The position numbers were made by a program, and so were the translations under genes. Below, in pieces: positions 13,952 through 15,893 of a stretch of DNA of 15,893 nt; the stretch's first letter is position 1; the number at the start of each line of letters is the position of its first letter. Origin of the DNA: an archaeon (GTDB lineage: Archaea > Iainarchaeota > Iainarchaeia > CSSED10-239); the NCBI GenBank assembly GCA_029563035.1, contig JAKQTP010000265.1, positions 1 to 15,893 on the forward strand, given 5' to 3'. Below the pieces are notes generated by a model. The model was given only the letters and a program-made list of their open reading frames with translations, made no database searches and had not been told where the DNA came from.

Positions 13952-14700
13952 TGTATTACAAATTTAATGTTAGTATTTAATTTGGTTCTTACTTCTTTAT
14001 ATTTAAGCCCGACAATACATGGCTCATCACGATATCTCATATCGTAATCATCACCGTTAATAACTTTATAACCCATATATTGATCTGGAATGTATTTGTC
14101 AAATACCATTGCAACTCTCACATTATGGCTTAGCATTTTCTTGCAGGTTTCTATATTATAACCATTATAAGAAAATGTAACATCATAATTCTTATAACGC
14201 TTCATTAATTCAACCCGGTCCGGTACTTTTGTATAATCATAAAATTGCACGTCCGGGAAAATTTCCAATATATTAACACCATATAATTCAAAATCCAACG
14301 GGCTAATGTCACTGGTGTTGTTAAGTCTTACACTCAGTGTCATACGATTACGTCTAGCTCGGGATCTGGCTGATTTAATTTCAAAAATCAACCATTTCAT
14401 AAAAAATTCCTTTTCTTCAAAAAACAATTTAGTTTTCTTAATTCTGGAATTAGTGATAACCTCACCCCGTTTTTTTTCCACCATACGATTTTGACCACTT
14501 TCATGCAAACAAAATTTGGTACATTCTACTGTACGACCCGGACAAACCTCATAACCAGATGTTTTGGCTGGTGATAAATATAAACTATAGGTTAATTCAC
14601 CATATTTAATTGATTTTTTGTGTTTAACGGTTTCACTGACAGAACCCAAATAAGTTAATCCGGTATCTCGAATGGCTTGTGCTTTTGTTGTAAATTCCAT
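13948..14700 (-). CDS. DUF7227/Gp88-like phage protein
   Basis: A 250-aa protein. Strong family pattern: GELTYSLYLSPAKTSGYEVCPG (34-55) with cysteines C53, C60 and C64 (C-x6-C-x3-C), NSRIKKTKLFFEE (84-96), LSVRLNNTSDIS (122-133), FPDVQFYDYTK (148-158), YDVTFSYNGYN (172-182), VRVAMVFDK (194-202), VINGDDYDMRYRD (213-225) and IVGLKYK (229-235). This agrees closely with my memory of the mycobacteriophage Gp88/DUF7227 group, including the cysteine cluster, R-L-N-G/N-T-S-D and VQFYDYTK. The biochemical role is not known to me; the cysteines suggest a metal or Fe-S site. First gene of a two-gene unit with its own promoter. Length is normal for the family. Confidence 0.92.
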   Translation of the reverse strand: MEFTTKAQAIRDTGLTYLGSVSETVKHKKSIKYGELTYSLYLSPAKTSGYEVCPGRTVECTKFCLHESGQNRMVEKKRGEVITNSRIKKTKLFFEEKEFFMKWLIFEIKSARSRARRNRMTLSVRLNNTSDISPLDFELYGVNILEIFPDVQFYDYTKVPDRVELMKRYKNYDVTFSYNGYNIETCKKMLSHNVRVAMVFDKYIPDQYMGYKVINGDDYDMRYRDEPCIVGLKYKEVRTKLNTNIKFVIQ

Positions 14701-14723
14701 GTTCTGTTCTTGTTTTAATAGTA

Positions 14724-14755
14724 TAAAGATAAAAACTTTTTATGAGAACACCAAA
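14724..14755 (-). promoter_or_regulatory. Bacteroidetes-type promoter of the DUF7227-like unit
   Basis: Minus-strand TTTGG (14751-14755), 19 bases, TATCTTTA (14724-14731), with the ATG 24 bases further on. About 50 surrounding bases are nearly identical to the promoter at 15789-15820, including the A-rich run upstream and CTCATAAAAAG between the boxes. Confidence 0.88.
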
Positions 14756-14804
14756 TTTTTTTGTGATTATTTTTTAAAAAAAGGATTGTGACTCCGGATG
14801 TTAA

Positions 14805-14833
14805 AACTCATGTGGCAATTTGCCACATGAGTT
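14805..14833. repeat. 29-bp perfect palindrome AACTCATGTGGCAA
   Basis: Two 14-bp arms, AACTCATGTGGCAA and TTGCCACATGAGTT, are separated by a single T. This is the complete form of the element found as half-sites at 10352, 10402, 11113 and 13441, as an imperfect copy at 13491, and cut off at 15872. It lies 50 bases upstream of the -33 box of the DUF7227-like promoter. Confidence 0.9.
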
Positions 14834-14940
14834 GTTGCCGGTGCCTGGAACCTGGAACGCAAAAATTTGGCATAAAAAATATGATTTGCTGCATGAGTTG
14901 TTGCTATCGCCTGGAACGCTAAAATTTGGCATAAAAAAAG
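14819..14940 (-). repeat. Direct repeat of about 60 bp in the spacer
   Basis: Two copies, from 14819 and 14885, each read TTTGC-x-x-CATGAGTTGTTGC, then GCCTGGAACGC-x-AAAATTTGGC and ATAAAAAA. Copy one has a duplicated CCTGGAAC. The second copy runs into the terminator at 14933. They look like a local duplication that includes one arm of the palindrome. Confidence 0.75.
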
Positions 14941-14958
14941 GTGAGAAAAATTCTCACC
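14933..14958 (-). terminator. Intrinsic terminator after the DUF6927-like gene
   Basis: GGTGAGAA (14940-14947) pairs perfectly with TTCTCACC (14951-14958) over a 3-base loop, followed on the minus strand by seven T (14933-14939). It lies 38 bases beyond the stop at 14997. Confidence 0.9.
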
Positions 14959-14996
14959 ATTAAATTTCGTAAAATCTTATTTTCGTGGCATTGTTG

Positions 14997-15542
14997 TCAT
15001 ACGAGTTCAAAATCATACTTTGTGATATTCATCCGTACACGGCATACCGGTATGAAAGTGTCATTATTCATATTACCACCCCATAAGATACGTCCAATCT
15101 TTTTAAAATACTGGGTTGTGAAACCATTTGTGAATTGAACCGGATTATTCAATTTGAATATTGAATCTTTGGCTTTTTTGACTATTTCACGTTTTTTGTG
15201 AACATCCTCACAATTTTTTCTCCATTGTCTTGCCCAACCATTTGGGTCGTTCTTATCGTTCAATGGTGTTAAAATATCCAATATCCTTTGGGGGCATTCA
15301 CATTCATTTGGTCCGGCAAATTCAGTCATATCCTTATAAGAAAAGTTGTAGTATCCTTTGCTCCATCTTACAAGAAATACAGCACAAAATATTTCATTTG
15401 TTTTCTTGTTTTTTATCGCCCCATAAAGCGTTGAACGTTTGACCAGAGCTGAATCGAGTACCTCATAATTACCTCCACTTTCCCATTCTTCTTTAAACCA
15501 TTCTCTTACTGGCTTACGCATTGAAAAACTTGTCCATCCCAT
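14997..15542 (-). CDS. DUF6927-like phage protein
   Basis: A 181-aa protein that starts MGWTSFS and contains YEVLDSALVKRSTLYGAIK (26-44), KGYYNFSYKDMTEFAGP (62-78), CPQRILDILTP (83-93), ARQWRKNCE (103-111) and FKLNNPVQFTNG (128-139). This order (MGWT..., V-K-R-S..., YYNFxYKDMTEFxGP, CPxRILDxLTP, W-R-K-x-C) is the pattern I recall for DUF6927, a family frequent in phages and plasmids with no defined activity. Its TGA lies inside the word TCGTATGAC. It follows the 72-aa gene's stop by two bases, so both share the promoter at 15789. Complete, of usual length. Confidence 0.92.
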   Translation of the reverse strand: MGWTSFSMRKPVREWFKEEWESGGNYEVLDSALVKRSTLYGAIKNKKTNEIFCAVFLVRWSKGYYNFSYKDMTEFAGPNECECPQRILDILTPLNDKNDPNGWARQWRKNCEDVHKKREIVKKAKDSIFKLNNPVQFTNGFTTQYFKKIGRILWGGNMNNDTFIPVCRVRMNITKYDFELV

Positions 15543-15544
15543 GA

Positions 15545-15763
15545 TTATTTATTTTTTATTACTGATTCAAATTTCCGAACTGGTAACACAGCATCTACTT
15601 CTTCTTCCTGAAGATCAACACTAAATATTTCACCAGTTTCAACATTCTGAACATAAAACATCCAATCATCTTTTCTGAGCCAATTCTGCACTCGTTGTGC
15701 AGCATCGTATGGGCTTTTGGCTTCAATATTCTCAATATCCCAAATAATGTTAAATCTTGCCAT
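15545..15763 (-). CDS. Small phage protein, 72 aa
   Basis: MARFNIIWDIENIEAKSPYD starts a 72-aa protein with AAQRVQNWLRKDDWMFYVQN and VETGEIFSVDLQEEE. The pattern of a short strand, an E-A-x-S/T-P-x-x-A-A-x-x-V helix, then V-x-x-x-x-T-G-E is common in small phage and plasmid proteins of unknown role, seen by me from memory only. First gene of the unit read from the promoter at 15789-15820, 26 bases downstream of its -7 box; it is followed by the DUF6927-like gene after two bases. Confidence 0.88.
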   Translation of the reverse strand: MARFNIIWDIENIEAKSPYDAAQRVQNWLRKDDWMFYVQNVETGEIFSVDLQEEEVDAVLPVRKFESVIKNK

Positions 15764-15788
15764 AATTTTATTGTTTTTGATTATGATA

Positions 15789-15820
15789 TAAAGATAAAAA
15801 CTTTTTATGAGAATACCAAA
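15789..15820 (-). promoter_or_regulatory. Bacteroidetes-type promoter of the rightmost unit
   Basis: Minus-strand TTTGG (15816-15820), 19 bases, TATCTTTA (15789-15796). Nearly identical across about 50 bases to 14724-14755. Confidence 0.88.
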
Positions 15821-15871
15821 TTTTTTTGTAATTATTTTTTAATAAAAGGATAAAAGCTGTGGCCGGGAAAA

Positions 15872-15893
15872 AACTCAAGTGGCAAATTGCCAC
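15872..15893. repeat. Palindromic GTGGCAA element cut by the window end
   Basis: AACTCAAGTGGCAA then ATTGCCAC runs to the last base. It is 52 bases upstream of the 15816 -33 box and appears to be the left arm plus part of the right arm of the same palindrome as at 14805-14833. Confidence 0.8.

Larger units (their letters stand above)
10345..15004 (-). repeat. Dispersed oriented octamer, minus-strand GTATGAC core
   Basis: The plus-strand word GTCATAC occurs at 10345, 10368, 10389, 10701, 11211, 11967, 13584, 14339 and 14996. Seven copies are the full 9-mer GTCATACGA; 10345 has GTCATACAA and 11967 has GTCATACGT. All are in the same orientation, so the minus (coding) strand reads TCGTATGAC. They occur in intergenic DNA, at a stop codon (14996), near a start (10701) and inside genes (11967, 14339). 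I did not notice the 9-mer in the first 10 kb. Function unknown. Confidence 0.75.

Noticed and set aside
14805..14833. Integron attC-like site
   Set aside because: The AAC...GTT ends recall attC, but there is no integrase in view, arms are perfect with no loop or bulge asymmetry, and gene orientation does not fit a cassette array; an operator or generic recombination site is safer.

Overview
The window looks like part of a Bacteroidetes-associated mobile genome, most likely a large phage (a plasmid or prophage is possible). Three lines support this. Several units carry the Bacteroidetes-type promoter (TTTGG, 19 bases, then TAnnTTTA). The right half encodes small phage-type proteins, including a DUF7227/Gp88-like protein, a DUF6927-like protein and a DNMT3-like cytosine methyltransferase. 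There are no housekeeping genes. No tRNA, rRNA, transposase or integrase was seen.

Left edge (1-1119): a CRISPR array with 12 identical 36-nt repeats and 30-nt spacers, followed on the right by at least two, probably three, decayed repeats. Repeat ends (GTTG...CAAC), the GGGTA block near the 3' end and the uniform 30-nt spacers resemble type VI-B (Cas13b) arrays. No cas gene lies in the window; sequence to the left is missing.

Plus-strand block (1154-9985): a 295-aa protein with an ADP-ribosyltransferase-like pattern and a 558-aa protein start with the same short motif (MKIIITE / MKILITE). They are followed by nine tandem, mostly overlapping genes of one unrecognised ~200-aa family (start NNQHIKNFF; core FIDINGNKSVxGIDF; end GYPDPxF-PK). 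One copy is a 349-aa version with repeated internal modules, one has an internal deletion and one is frameshifted at a G run. The C-terminal part of the 558-aa protein appears built from the same module. A strong promoter restarts transcription at 6012-6043. The block is very AT-rich and ends with a 98-aa protein of a Bacteroidetes hypothetical family.

Convergence zone (9986-10477): no gene; hairpins, a minus-strand terminator and copies of two dispersed motifs.

Minus-strand block (15820 down to 10420): short transcription units with a near-uniform layout: an AACTCAWGTGGCAA palindrome or half-site, then a TTTGG-N19-TAnnTTTN promoter, one to several small genes and a hairpin-plus-T terminator. 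Units are 15763-14997 (72-aa + DUF6927-like), 14700-13598 (DUF7227-like + 117-aa), 13269-11439 (23-aa leader ORF, terminator, L7/L12-C-terminal-like 65-aa protein, 165-aa protein, Dcm; perhaps a 36-aa membrane peptide) and 11047-10478 (two small proteins). The word GTATGAC recurs nine times in one orientation here and was not noticed in the first 10 kb.

Most notable: the cas-less, type VI-B-like array on a phage-like molecule; the new tandem gene family with visible birth and decay; the oriented octamer and palindromic spacers; and a possible attenuator before the methyltransferase operon.
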